Shown: piece by piece, positions 8,378-16,761 of the stretch
How the letters are laid out: every line of letters begins with the position of its first letter
How positions within the stretch are numbered: position 1 is the first letter of the stretch
DNA from: Palleronia aestuarii
Lineage (GTDB): Bacteria; Pseudomonadota; Alphaproteobacteria; Rhodobacterales; Rhodobacteraceae
Reading direction: 5' to 3'
DNA length: 64,000 bases
Assembly: GCF_003253995.1 (NCBI RefSeq)
Contig: NZ_QKZL01000010.1
Coordinates: 52,647 to 116,646, forward strand
Notes under the pieces: generated by a model
What the model saw: only the letters and a program-made list of their open reading frames with translations
What the model was told of the DNA's origin: nothing
The model's database searches: none
Program-made: the position numbers and the translations under genes

Positions 8378-9685
8378 CACCGAACGTTCGAGCGGGCCGT
8401 AGCGCAGACCGAGCGTCGCGCCGCGGGCGACGAAGCTGACGAGAAGCGCCATCCACAGGCCGTGATTGCCGAAGCCCGGCACCAGGGCCAGCACCGCCAC
8501 GACGTAGATCGCGGCCGAAAGCACCGTCATGTTGCGCATGTCGGCGGTGCGGGTGGCGCCAATGAAGATCCCGTCGAGCATCCAGGCCGCGGTACCAAGA
8601 ATCGGCGCGGCGACCATGTAGGGCAGATAGTCGCGCGTCTCCGCCCGCACCCCAGGCGCCGTCGTCATGATATCGATGATCGTCGTTCCGAAGATCGCGA
8701 ATACCAGCGCCAGCAGAACGCCCGTCGCCGCCCCCCAGAGGCTCGTGACGATCGCCGCGCGGCGGAAGAGGTCGCGCCGCCCCGCGCCCAGCGCGTTGCC
8801 CACCATCGCCTCCGCCGCGAAGGCGAAGCCGTCGAGCGCATAGGCCGTGACCTCGATGAATTGCAGCAGGATCTGGTTCGCGGCGAGGGGTACGTCGCCG
8901 AATCGCGCGCCGAGGAAGAGGAAACTCACGAAGACACCCTGGAGCGCCAGCGAGCGCAGCAGGATGTCGCTGTTGACGCTGGCGAAGCGCTTAAGCCGCG
9001 CGGGATCGGTCAGCCGGGACAGGTCGCGCCAGGCGGGCGTCGCGAAGGCCGCGCGGCAAAGCCAGAGCCCGAGCGCCAGGCCCGACCATTCGGCGATGAG
9101 AGTGGCCGTGGCCACCCCCTCGACCCCCCAGCCGAGACCGAGGACGAACCAGAGATCGAGCACGATGTTGACGCCGTTCATCCAGAGCTGGATCACCAGA
9201 ACGCCGCGCGTCCGCTCCGCCGCGATGAGCCAGCCGGTGATCGCGTAGAGCCCGATGAGCGCCGGCGCCGACCAGACGCGGATGCCCATGTACCCGCGCG
9301 CCAGCTCCTCCACCTCCGCCGAGGCAGGCGATACGAGGAAGGCCAGCCGGAACAGGGGCCATTGCAGCACGATGATCGCGAGACCCGCAACCGCGGCAAG
9401 CCCGAGCGCGCGGCCGAGGATCGCGGCCCCTTCGTCGAGATCGCCCCGGCCGAGCGCCTGCGCCGCAAAACCCGTCGTCCCCATCCGCAGGAAGCCGAAG
9501 ATCCAGTAGAGCGCGGTCAGGATGATCGCCCCGATCCCCACGGCTCCGATCGGCGCGGCCTCCCCGAGTTGTCCCACGACGCCGGTATCGACGACGCCTA
9601 GGATCGGCACGGTGGCGTTCGAGAGCACGATCGGCAGCGCGACCGCCAGGACCCGGCGATGCGTGATCGGGCGGGGCTCAGCCAT
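8372..9685 (-). CDS. MATE family efflux transporter (DinF-like)
   Basis: Twelve-helix inner-membrane antiporter of the multidrug and toxic compound extrusion family. The 437-residue protein opens with [26 protein letters not shown], the family's first helix with conserved Pro, Asn and Asp. It shows the expected two-fold repeat of six helices. Its start overlaps the upstream thioesterase gene by 8 bp, so it is the last gene of a thioesterase-thioesterase-MATE operon. The exported compound is unknown. The coupling to acyl-CoA thioesterases could hint at an organic acid or lipid-like cargo (inference). Confidence 0.93.
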   Translation of the reverse strand: MAEPRPITHRRVLAVALPIVLSNATVPILGVVDTGVVGQLGEAAPIGAVGIGAIILTALYWIFGFLRMGTTGFAAQALGRGDLDEGAAILGRALGLAAVAGLAIIVLQWPLFRLAFLVSPASAEVEELARGYMGIRVWSAPALIGLYAITGWLIAAERTRGVLVIQLWMNGVNIVLDLWFVLGLGWGVEGVATATLIAEWSGLALGLWLCRAAFATPAWRDLSRLTDPARLKRFASVNSDILLRSLALQGVFVSFLFLGARFGDVPLAANQILLQFIEVTAYALDGFAFAAEAMVGNALGAGRRDLFRRAAIVTSLWGAATGVLLALVFAIFGTTIIDIMTTAPGVRAETRDYLPYMVAAPILGTAAWMLDGIFIGATRTADMRNMTVLSAAIYVVAVLALVPGFGNHGLWMALLVSFVARGATLGLRYGPLERSVS

Positions 9686-10187
9686 CCGGCGCTTGCGGCA
9701 TCAGGAAATGCCCCGTGGCCTGCGCGAAGAGCCGGTCGCGGTTGTCCTGCCAAGCTTCCACGTGGACACTGGCGTAGCGTCGGCCGGAGCGGTTGATCCG
9801 CGCACGCGCATAGGCATCGCGCGGCAGACCCGAGCGCAGGTAGTCCACGGTGAAATCGATCGTCTTCGGCATCCGCGGCATCCGGGTGGCATCAAGGGCC
9901 TGCGGATCGATGCGTTTGGCCTCGACCTCGCTCCAGAGGCGCGACCAGCTCAACTCGATGATCGCCGTCGTCTCGAGGAAGGCCGCCGTCACCCCGCCGT
10001 GCAGCGCTGGCAGGACCGGATTGCCGATCAGCATGTCGGAATAGGGAAGCGTCGCGGTCAGCTCGTCGCCACGCCTCTCGAAGCGGATGCCGAGGAAGGC
10101 AACGTAGGGGATCCCGCCGACGAGCTTCGCGAGCGCCGCGTCGCGACGCTCCTTGATCACCTGAACGGGTTCGGGGCGCGGCCTCAT
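9678..10187 (-). CDS. PaaI-type hotdog thioesterase (first copy)
   Basis: Predicted acyl-CoA thioesterase of the hotdog fold, 169 residues. The signature HGGVTAAFLETTAIIEL lies at about residue 65. The position usually held by the catalytic Asp of PaaI enzymes (HGGxxxxLxD) is a Glu here, which could alter rate or substrate. The family's beta-strand TIDFTVDYLRSG follows. Its ATG overlaps the stop of the second thioesterase gene (ATGA), and its stop overlaps the MATE start by 8 bp. The substrate cannot be predicted. Confidence 0.85.
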   Translation of the reverse strand: MRPRPEPVQVIKERRDAALAKLVGGIPYVAFLGIRFERRGDELTATLPYSDMLIGNPVLPALHGGVTAAFLETTAIIELSWSRLWSEVEAKRIDPQALDATRMPRMPKTIDFTVDYLRSGLPRDAYARARINRSGRRYASVHVEAWQDNRDRLFAQATGHFLMPQAPDG

Positions 10188-10618
10188 TCCGGCCGTTCCG
10201 CACGTTCGAGGGTGAAGGCACCCGTGGCACTCGCGACCGGGGTGTCGGCCTCTCCGTCATGGGCCTCCGCTCGCACGAAGGCGATGGAGCGGGTGACGTG
10301 GTAGCAGGTGGCCCGGGCACGTATCGACTTTCCCGGCGCGGCCGGTCGCATGTAGTCGATCCTGAGATCGAGGGTCGCGGTTCCGGCGGGCGCGCTTGCA
10401 TGCGCCATCACCGCCGCACCGCTGCAGGTATCCATCAGGGTGGAAACCGCACCGCCGTGGATCACGCCCGTCGCGGGGTCGCCGACGAGGCGCGCATCAT
10501 AGGGCATTACGATCTCGGCCTCGCCCGCCCCGATCGTCTCGAGGCTCAATCGAAGCGCCCGGGCATGGGGGATCGCCTCGATGAATTGCCGCGCGATCTC
10601 CGCCAATCGCTCCGTCAT
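10184..10618 (-). CDS. PaaI-type hotdog thioesterase (second copy)
   Basis: Predicted acyl-CoA thioesterase, 144 residues from the ATG at 10618. An in-frame GTG at 10639 would add seven residues; the ATG was preferred because GGAG lies 6 bases upstream. The canonical signature HGGAVSTLMDTCSGAAV is present with the catalytic Asp, followed by TLDLRIDYMRPA. It is the first gene of the leftward operon with the other thioesterase and the MATE exporter. The two thioesterases share the fold and motif order but only modest identity, so they probably differ in substrate or form a heteromer (inference). Confidence 0.88.
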   Translation of the reverse strand: MTERLAEIARQFIEAIPHARALRLSLETIGAGEAEIVMPYDARLVGDPATGVIHGGAVSTLMDTCSGAAVMAHASAPAGTATLDLRIDYMRPAAPGKSIRARATCYHVTRSIAFVRAEAHDGEADTPVASATGAFTLERAERPE

Positions 10619-10837
10619 GCCTGGCTCCGGTTCTGTCACGGTCCTCTATCCCGTCGGAACCGGCGCCGGACAAGTCGAAAAGAGGAATCCAGCGCGCCCT
10701 GCCCGGATACCAGCGGCGTGCCTTCGAAGACGACCGGCGGGCGACCGCCGGGTCTCGAATTCTCGGCCCGGTCGTCGGACCCGGGAGGGAACCGGGGGCT
10801 TCGATCGTCGGTTGCACCCGCATCAGGAGTAAACGCA

Positions 10838-11542
10838 ATGGACGACGTCAAAACCTTGGCAATCTTCGGCGCGGCCGGCACGACGGGAAAGCATCTCGTG
10901 AAGCAGGCCGTGGCGGCCGGACACCGCGTCCGTGCCTTCGAGCCGAATTGGCCGGGGAATGCCGACATGCCCGCCGGTGTGGAGAAGCGAACCGCCGACA
11001 TCATGAAAGGCGGTTTCGCCGATGCGCTCGACGGATGCGACGCGGTCCTGTCTGCCATTGGACTGGGCATCGGTCCGAAGACCGCGATAGCACCGCCACC
11101 GATCTATACCGAAGGGGCGGTCAACCTCGTCCGGGAAATGCAGCGCGCGCAGGTGCGGCGCCTCGTCGTGATCTCCGCGAGCTTCGTGGCAAGCCGGCGT
11201 CGCGGGCCGTTGTGGTTCCAGATGACGAGCAGCGCGGCGCTCGACCGGGTGTTCACCCAGATGGCGGAGATGGAACGCATCTTGCGGGCGGCCGACGACA
11301 TCGACTGGACCGCGGTGCGTCCCGGATGGCTGATGGAGGGCGAGCTCACCGCGGACTATGTCGTAACGCCGGATGTGATCCCACCAGACCTGATCCGCAC
11401 GCGGCACGCCGATCTTGCCCATTTCATGCTCGATTGCGTCGTCAGGAACATGTGGGTGAACGCCACACCCGCCATCGCGCGTGCGGAGCCCAGATCGGCC
11501 AGCACGCCCGGGCGTCTCGTTTCGGAAGTGCTGAACTCCTGA
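10838..11542 (+). CDS. NAD(P)H-binding Rossmann protein (atypical SDR, NmrA/BVR-B-like)
   Basis: Cytosolic 234-residue Rossmann-fold protein with an N-terminal dinucleotide motif LAIFGAAGTTGKHLV (GxxGxxG at about residue 11). A biliverdin-reductase-B/NmrA-like core follows, with LVVISASFVASRR near residue 110 and WTAVRPGWLMEG near 155. Such proteins are flavin or quinone reductases or redox sensors; the exact activity is not evident. The start at 10838 is backed by AGGAG at 10825-10829. It stands 57 bp before a MerR gene on the same strand, so the pair may form a unit. Confidence 0.8.
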   Translation: MDDVKTLAIFGAAGTTGKHLVKQAVAAGHRVRAFEPNWPGNADMPAGVEKRTADIMKGGFADALDGCDAVLSAIGLGIGPKTAIAPPPIYTEGAVNLVREMQRAQVRRLVVISASFVASRRRGPLWFQMTSSAALDRVFTQMAEMERILRAADDIDWTAVRPGWLMEGELTADYVVTPDVIPPDLIRTRHADLAHFMLDCVVRNMWVNATPAIARAEPRSASTPGRLVSEVLNS

Positions 11543-11598
11543 GCTGAATTTGGCTCCGGTCCGTCCGGGGCGTAGAGACGGCCGGAAAGGATGCCGAC

Positions 11599-11988
11599 AT
11601 GACCGAGGCACGCGTGTCTTTCAAGGATATGTGCGCGCGGTTCGACGTGACTCCACGCACCCTTCGCTATTACGAGTACATCGAACTGATCGCGCCCGAG
11701 CGCGAAGGCCGCGCCCGGTTCTATGGACCGCGCGAGATCGCGCGCCTGACCCTGATCCTTCGGGGGCGGCGTTGGGGCTTCAGCCTCGAAGAGATCCGGC
11801 AATGGCTGGAAATCTACGATCAGCGCGGAACGGTGGCCCAGTTGCGCGAGACGCTGACCATGGCGGATCGCCAGATCGAGCACCTGCGATCGGAAGTCCG
11901 GCAGACAGAGCGTGCGATCGCCGAGTTGCAGGAGATGCGCGACGGCGTCGCAAAGCACCTCGAAGAACACGGGGACGGCGCGGATTAA
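11599..11988 (+). CDS. MerR family transcriptional regulator (first of tandem pair)
   Basis: DNA-binding regulator of 129 residues. The N-terminal winged helix-turn-helix [19 protein letters not shown] (residues 6-24) is followed by the second wing and the hydrophobic [23 protein letters not shown]-terminal coiled coil comes last (about residues 85-125). No Cys cluster for metal sensing is present; this type commonly controls acyl-CoA metabolism genes. It is paralogous to the next gene and has an almost identical recognition segment. The operator candidate lies downstream of it, before the second copy. Confidence 0.9.
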   Translation: MTEARVSFKDMCARFDVTPRTLRYYEYIELIAPEREGRARFYGPREIARLTLILRGRRWGFSLEEIRQWLEIYDQRGTVAQLRETLTMADRQIEHLRSEVRQTERAIAELQEMRDGVAKHLEEHGDGAD

Positions 11989-12012
11989 CACTCTGTAAAC
12001 CGCATGGCGCGA

Positions 12013-12045
12013 ACTTACGCTACGTTCCGCTGACGCGGACGTAAG
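12013..12045. promoter_or_regulatory. Candidate MerR operator before the fatty-acid oxidation operon
   Basis: CTTACG (12014-12019) and CGTAAG (12040-12045) form an inverted repeat. Within it, CTGACGCGGACGTAAG (12030-12045) is itself near-palindromic with TGACG/ACGTAA half-sites. This resembles the TTGACGT-n-ACGTAA type reported for MerR regulators of branched-chain or fatty-acid catabolism. It sits 66-98 bp before the second merR start, where a promoter of the downstream operon should be. No -10/-35 pair is certain. Confidence 0.4.
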
Positions 12046-12110
12046 GCCATATTGAAACGCGCCCGAATGCCTTGCATGTGCTAGCGGCGCCGCAGACCGA
12101 GGTTCGTATC

Positions 12111-12506
12111 ATGTCAGACGAGGTGATGACCATCCGCCAGATGTGCGACAGGTTCGACGTCACACCACGTACCCTGCGCTTCTACGAAGCGAAGGAACTG
12201 CTCGCTCCCATCCGGGAGGGGCAAAAACGCCTTTTCACCCGGCGCGACCGCGCGCGCCTGACCCTCATTCTCCGGGGCAAGCGTTTCGGGTTTTCCCTGG
12301 AGGAGATCCGCCAGCTCCTAGATCTCTACGAAATCGACGACCAGCAGGAGACGCAGCTCACGAGGGCGGTCGAGGTCGCGCAACGGCGCCTTGCCGATCT
12401 GAAGCAGCGCAGAATGGACCTCGACGGTGCCATCGTCGATCTCGAGGGACAGATCGCCTGGGGCGCGGATGCGCTGGAGAAGTTGCGGGGAACCCGGGCG
12501 GCCTGA
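12111..12506 (+). CDS. MerR family transcriptional regulator (second of tandem pair)
   Basis: MerR-type regulator, 131 residues when started at the ATG at 12111; a longer in-frame start at 12072 has no support. The helix-turn-helix [19 protein letters not shown] is followed by [21 protein letters not shown] and a coiled-coil C-terminus. It is the first gene of the rightward operon with acyl-CoA dehydrogenase, GST, thiolase, SnoaL-like protein and FadJ-type enzyme, with 28 bp to the next gene. It likely regulates this operon, possibly in response to an acyl-CoA (inference from family and position). Confidence 0.9.
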   Translation: MSDEVMTIRQMCDRFDVTPRTLRFYEAKELLAPIREGQKRLFTRRDRARLTLILRGKRFGFSLEEIRQLLDLYEIDDQQETQLTRAVEVAQRRLADLKQRRMDLDGAIVDLEGQIAWGADALEKLRGTRAA

Positions 12507-12534
12507 CACGGCCCTCACAACACGGAGGAGAGAC

Positions 12535-14313
12535 ATGCCCCATTACCGCGCGCCCGTGGATGACACGCAATTCGTGCTCCACGATGTCCTGCGCATCGCG
12601 GATAGCGGCGTTCCCGGATACGAGGATCTCGATCGCGACACGACGCGAGCGGTTCTGGAGGAAGCCGGGAAGCTGGCCGGGGATGTTCTCGCGCCGCTCA
12701 ATTCCATGGGCGATGCGGAGGGATGCCGGCTCGAGAACGGCGTCGTCCGGACGCCGGAGGGGTTCAAGGCAGCCTACGACATGATGCGTGAGGGCGGCTG
12801 GATCGGGCTCGACTGCGATCCGGAATACGGTGGGCAGGGCATGCCGCATCTGCTGAATTCCGCGGTGGGGGAATACTTCGTCTCCGCCAACATGGCGTTC
12901 AACATGTATCAAGGCCTGTCGCACGGGGCTTACAACGCGATCCACACGCACGGATCCGCGGCCCAGAAAGAGACCTATCTGCCGAAGCTCGTCGAGGGGA
13001 GCTGGTCGGGCACGATGAACCTGACGGAGCCGCAATGCGGCACCGATCTCGGCCTGATCCGGACGAAGGCGGAGCCGCAGGAGGACGGAACCTACCGCAT
13101 CACTGGCCAGAAGATCTGGATCTCGGCGGGCGAGCATGACCTCACCGACAACATCATCCACCTCGTCCTCGCCCGTATCCCCGGCGGTCCGGACGGCGTA
13201 AAGGGTATTTCCCTTTTCATCGTGCCCAAGTTCCTGGTGGAGGAGGATGGCACCACTGGTGCCCGCAACGCGGTCTCCTGCGGCGGGCTCGAGGAAAAGA
13301 TGGGCATCCACGGCAACGCGACCTGCGTGATGAATTACGATGGCGCGACGGGCTTTCTCATCGGCGAGGCCCACAAGGGGATGCGGGCGATGTTCACGAT
13401 GATGAACGAAGCCCGCCTCGGCGTCGGGGTGCAGGGCTATGCCCAGGGGTCCGTGGCGTACCAGAACGCCCTCGCCTTCGCGCGCGACCGGCTCCAGGGA
13501 CGCGACCTGACCGGGCCGCAGAACGCCTCCGGGCCGGCCGACCCGATCATCGTGCATCCCGATGTGCGTCGTAACCTGCTCGATCAAAAGAGTTTCGTCG
13601 AAGGCGCGCGTGCTTTCGCCCTATGGGGCGCGTTCCTCATCGACAGGGCCGCGCGCGCGGAGGATGCAGAGGCCGAAGCCCTCGTGTCGCTCCTTACTCC
13701 GGTGCTGAAGGGGTTCCTGACCGACAAGGGGTTCGAGACGACGGTCTTCGCGCAGCAGACGCTCGGCGGGTCCGGCTTCACCCGTGAATGGGGGCTCGAG
13801 CAATTCGTCCGCGATGCGCGGATCACGATGATCTACGAGGGGACGAACGGCGTACAGTCGCTCGACCTCGTGGGCCGCAAGCTCGGTCATGCGGGCGGCA
13901 AGACGATCATGGGGTTTCTCGATCTCGTGCGCGGTTTCATGGCGAGCCACCAAGACGATGCCGCGTTGAAGGAAGAGTTTCTCGACCCTCTCGATCAGGC
14001 CACGGCAGACCTTTCGACGGCCTGCACATACTTCATGCAGAACGGGATCAGGGAGCCGATGAACGCGCTCGCCGGGTCCTACGACTTCATGCACCTCTTC
14101 GGGCATGTCTGCCTGGGCTACATGTGGGCACAAATGGCGAAAGCCGCGCAGGACGCGCTCGCGAACGGCAGTTCCGACGCGGTCTTCCACGAGACGAAGC
14201 TGTCGACCGGTCGCTATTACATGTCCCGCCAGCTTCCGGCCACGGCCATGCATCTTGCGCGAATCGAGAGCGGGGCGGAGCCCGTGATGAGCCTCGACGC
14301 CGCGAACTTCTGA
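12535..14313 (+). CDS. Acyl-CoA dehydrogenase with C-terminal extension (FadE/DmdC-type)
   Basis: FAD-dependent oxidation of acyl-CoA to trans-2-enoyl-CoA, the first step of beta-oxidation. At 592 residues it belongs to the long acyl-CoA dehydrogenases with an extra C-terminal domain; 3-methylmercaptopropionyl-CoA dehydrogenase DmdC is a member, so the substrate is open. Visible motifs are [15 protein letters not shown] (FAD/substrate), [11 protein letters not shown] and the catalytic Glu in [16 protein letters not shown]. The start at 12535 follows GGAGGAG at 12523-12529. With thiolase and a FadJ-type enzyme in the same operon, straight-chain fatty-acid oxidation is most likely. Confidence 0.92.
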   Translation: MPHYRAPVDDTQFVLHDVLRIADSGVPGYEDLDRDTTRAVLEEAGKLAGDVLAPLNSMGDAEGCRLENGVVRTPEGFKAAYDMMREGGWIGLDCDPEYGGQGMPHLLNSAVGEYFVSANMAFNMYQGLSHGAYNAIHTHGSAAQKETYLPKLVEGSWSGTMNLTEPQCGTDLGLIRTKAEPQEDGTYRITGQKIWISAGEHDLTDNIIHLVLARIPGGPDGVKGISLFIVPKFLVEEDGTTGARNAVSCGGLEEKMGIHGNATCVMNYDGATGFLIGEAHKGMRAMFTMMNEARLGVGVQGYAQGSVAYQNALAFARDRLQGRDLTGPQNASGPADPIIVHPDVRRNLLDQKSFVEGARAFALWGAFLIDRAARAEDAEAEALVSLLTPVLKGFLTDKGFETTVFAQQTLGGSGFTREWGLEQFVRDARITMIYEGTNGVQSLDLVGRKLGHAGGKTIMGFLDLVRGFMASHQDDAALKEEFLDPLDQATADLSTACTYFMQNGIREPMNALAGSYDFMHLFGHVCLGYMWAQMAKAAQDALANGSSDAVFHETKLSTGRYYMSRQLPATAMHLARIESGAEPVMSLDAANF

Positions 14314-14413
14314 CGCCCCGTGCCTGGGGAAGGAGAAGGCCCCCGATTGCAGTTTCCTCCGCCGGTCCGGCTCCCTATCGTGCCATCGGAACAGGATACG
14401 AAACGGAGACGGC

Positions 14414-15046
14414 ATGACGATTGAACTCCATTGCTTCGGCGAATCGGGCAATGCCTACAAGGCGGCGCTCGCGATGGAACTCGCCGGGCTCGACTGGCGC
14501 CCGGTCTTCGTCGACTTCTTCAACGGCGAGACGCGAACGGAAGCCTGGCGCGACGAGGTCAACGGGATGGGCGAGGTTCCCGTTATGGTCGATGGCGACC
14601 TCCGCCTCACGCAATCGGGCGTCATCCAGGATTACGTGGCCGAGCGATCGGGGCGGTTCCGCGGTGCGCCGGGTGAATGGCGCGAGGTGCTGCGCTGGAT
14701 GTTCTGGGACAACCACAAGCTCAGCTCCCAGGCGGGGATGACGCGGTTTCTCATGAACTTCCTGCCCGAGGAAAAGCGGCCGGCGGAGGTCATCGACTTC
14801 ATGCAGGGGCGACTGCGGTCCACCTATCAGGTGCTCGATACCCATCTTGAGGGGCGGGACGTGATCGTGGGCCGCGACGTCACACTCGCCGATCTGAGCT
14901 GCTGCGGGTATCTTTTCTACGAGGAGCCGTTCGGCTTTGATCGCGCCGAATGGCCCGCGATCGACCGGTGGCTCGGCAACATCCAGTCCCTCGACGGCTG
15001 GAAGCATCCCTACGACCTGATGCCTCGGTCGCGGGAAGGAACATGA
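14414..15046 (+). CDS. Glutathione S-transferase family protein
   Basis: Cytosolic 210-residue protein with an N-terminal thioredoxin-like domain. CFGESGNAYKAALAMELAG is at the expected active-site/helix-1 position, GEVPVMVDGDLRLTQSGVI gives the cis-Pro loop and the glutathione gamma-Glu Ser site, and an all-helical C-terminal domain follows. It lies inside the fatty-acid oxidation operon, 100 bp after the acyl-CoA dehydrogenase and 37 bp before the thiolase. A role in detoxifying reactive enoyl or aldehyde products is possible but only inferred. Confidence 0.9.
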   Translation: MTIELHCFGESGNAYKAALAMELAGLDWRPVFVDFFNGETRTEAWRDEVNGMGEVPVMVDGDLRLTQSGVIQDYVAERSGRFRGAPGEWREVLRWMFWDNHKLSSQAGMTRFLMNFLPEEKRPAEVIDFMQGRLRSTYQVLDTHLEGRDVIVGRDVTLADLSCCGYLFYEEPFGFDRAEWPAIDRWLGNIQSLDGWKHPYDLMPRSREGT

Positions 15047-15083
15047 CGGCCGGCGGACGCGCCGCCCGGAGAGGAGCGATACC

Positions 15084-16295
15084 ATGCCAGACGCCTTCAT
15101 CTACGATGCGGTCCGCACCCCGCGCGGCAAGGGCCGCAAGGACGGCGCGCTCCACGAGGTGACCTCGGTCCGGCTGAGCGCGTTGGTCCTCGACGCGATC
15201 AAGGCGCGCAATGCCCTCGAAGGCCACGCCGTGGAGGACGTGATCTGGGGCAACGCCACGCAGGTCGGCGAACAGGGGGGCTGCCTCGCGCGCACGGCCG
15301 TCCTCGCCTCCTCGCTCGACGAACGGATCCCCGGGCTCAGCATCAACCGCTTCTGCGCCTCCGGCCTAGAGGCGGTGAACCTCGCGGCCAATCAGGTGAA
15401 GGGCGGCGCCGGCGACGGGTACATCGCGGGCGGCGTGGAGATGATGGGCCGCGTGGCGATGGGCTCCGACGGGGCGGCCATCGCCGTCGATCCCTCCGTC
15501 GCGATGAAGACCTATTTCGTGCCGCAGGGCATTTCCGCCGACATCATCGCGACGGAATACGGCATCACCCGCGACGACGCGGATGCCTATGCGGTGGAGA
15601 GCCAGAAGCGTGCCGCACGGGCCTGGTCGGAGAACCGCTTCGCCCGCTCGGTCATCCCGGTGACGGACATGAACGGCGTCTCGATCCTCGAGCACGACGA
15701 GCACATGCGGCCCGAGACCGACATGCAGAGCCTCGGCGCGCTCAAACCCTCCTTCAAGGAAATGGGCGAGACGATGCCGGGCTTCGACCAGATCGCGCTG
15801 ATGAAGTATCCGCATCTAGAAGCGATCTCCCACATCCACCACGCCGGCAATTCCTCGGGGATCGTGGACGGTGCCGCCGCGCTGCTCGTCGGGAGCGCGG
15901 AATACGGCGAGCGCATGGGGCTGAAGCCTCGGGCGCGGATCCGCGCCACCGCCCGAATCGGCACCGACCCGACCATCATGCTGACGGGCCCCGTCCCGGC
16001 GACGGAACGCGTGCTGGCGCAGGCAGGCATGGACATCTCCGATATTGATCTCTTCGAGGTCAACGAGGCCTTCGCCTCCGTCGTCCTGCGTTTCGCGCAG
16101 AGGTTCGATGTCCACGAGGATCGGCTCAACGTGAACGGTGGCGCGATCGCGATGGGACATCCGCTCGGCGCGTCGGGCGCGATCATCCTCGGCACGCTCC
16201 TCGACGAAATGGAGCGCAGCGATCGGCAGACCGGGCTCGCCACGCTCTGCGTCGCCTCCGGCATGGGCGCGGCCACGATCATCGAACGGGTCTAG
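15084..16295 (+). CDS. fadA: Acetyl-CoA C-acyltransferase (thiolase, FadA-type)
   Basis: Last step of beta-oxidation: thiolytic cleavage of 3-ketoacyl-CoA. The 403-residue protein has the three catalytic sites: nucleophilic Cys in INRFCASGLEAVN (about residue 90), His in VNGGAIAMGHPLGASGA (about 355) and the second Cys in TLCVASGMGAA (about 388). The preceding EVNEAFA box is present. Length and motifs fit both degradative thiolase and acetyl-CoA acetyltransferase. The operon context with acyl-CoA dehydrogenase and a FadJ-type protein favours the degradative role. Confidence 0.94.
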   Translation: MPDAFIYDAVRTPRGKGRKDGALHEVTSVRLSALVLDAIKARNALEGHAVEDVIWGNATQVGEQGGCLARTAVLASSLDERIPGLSINRFCASGLEAVNLAANQVKGGAGDGYIAGGVEMMGRVAMGSDGAAIAVDPSVAMKTYFVPQGISADIIATEYGITRDDADAYAVESQKRAARAWSENRFARSVIPVTDMNGVSILEHDEHMRPETDMQSLGALKPSFKEMGETMPGFDQIALMKYPHLEAISHIHHAGNSSGIVDGAAALLVGSAEYGERMGLKPRARIRATARIGTDPTIMLTGPVPATERVLAQAGMDISDIDLFEVNEAFASVVLRFAQRFDVHEDRLNVNGGAIAMGHPLGASGAIILGTLLDEMERSDRQTGLATLCVASGMGAATIIERV

Positions 16296-16301
16296 CAGTC
16301 G

Positions 16302-16721
16302 ATGCCGGCGGTACCGTTCCAGGAATGGCTCGATAAGGTCGGGGATTGCTATCTCACCGGCGATTTCGACGCCTATTGCAGCTGCTTCGAACTCCCGATC
16401 GCCTTCATCACGGATCAGGCCCTGACCATGATCGCCGACGAGACCTCGCTCAGATCGGGGTTCGACGCCTGGCGTCGAATGCTCGAAAGCCAGCGCATGA
16501 CGCACATGATTCGCATCGCGCGCGATGTCCATGTCCTCAGCGGCAGCCTCATCTCCGGGGTCTACGTCACGCACCTCATGAAGGATGCGAACCGCATCTG
16601 TCCGGAGTTCAATTCTTCCGCGACCTTGAGGCTTGTCGACGGCGAATGGCGAGCCATGGGCGTCACCTGGGGTCTCTCGAATGCCTCGTTTCCGATCGTC
16701 GTGCCCCGCGTGAAGCCCTGA
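16302..16721 (+). CDS. SnoaL/NTF2-like hypothetical protein
   Basis: 139-residue protein of unknown function. Its start (FQEWLDKVGDCYLTGDFDAYCSCFELP) and alternating strand pattern suggest the cone-shaped NTF2/SnoaL fold, with a possible ligand pocket formed by the C-terminal sheet. No catalytic set is recognisable. It starts 6 bp after the thiolase stop and ends 40 bp before the FadJ-type gene, so it is part of the fatty-acid oxidation operon. It could be a small hydratase, an isomerase or a binding protein. Confidence 0.65.
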   Translation: MPAVPFQEWLDKVGDCYLTGDFDAYCSCFELPIAFITDQALTMIADETSLRSGFDAWRRMLESQRMTHMIRIARDVHVLSGSLISGVYVTHLMKDANRICPEFNSSATLRLVDGEWRAMGVTWGLSNASFPIVVPRVKP

Positions 16722-16761
16722 ACGCGCCGGCGCCACGCACATGAAATTTCCGGAGGACAAC

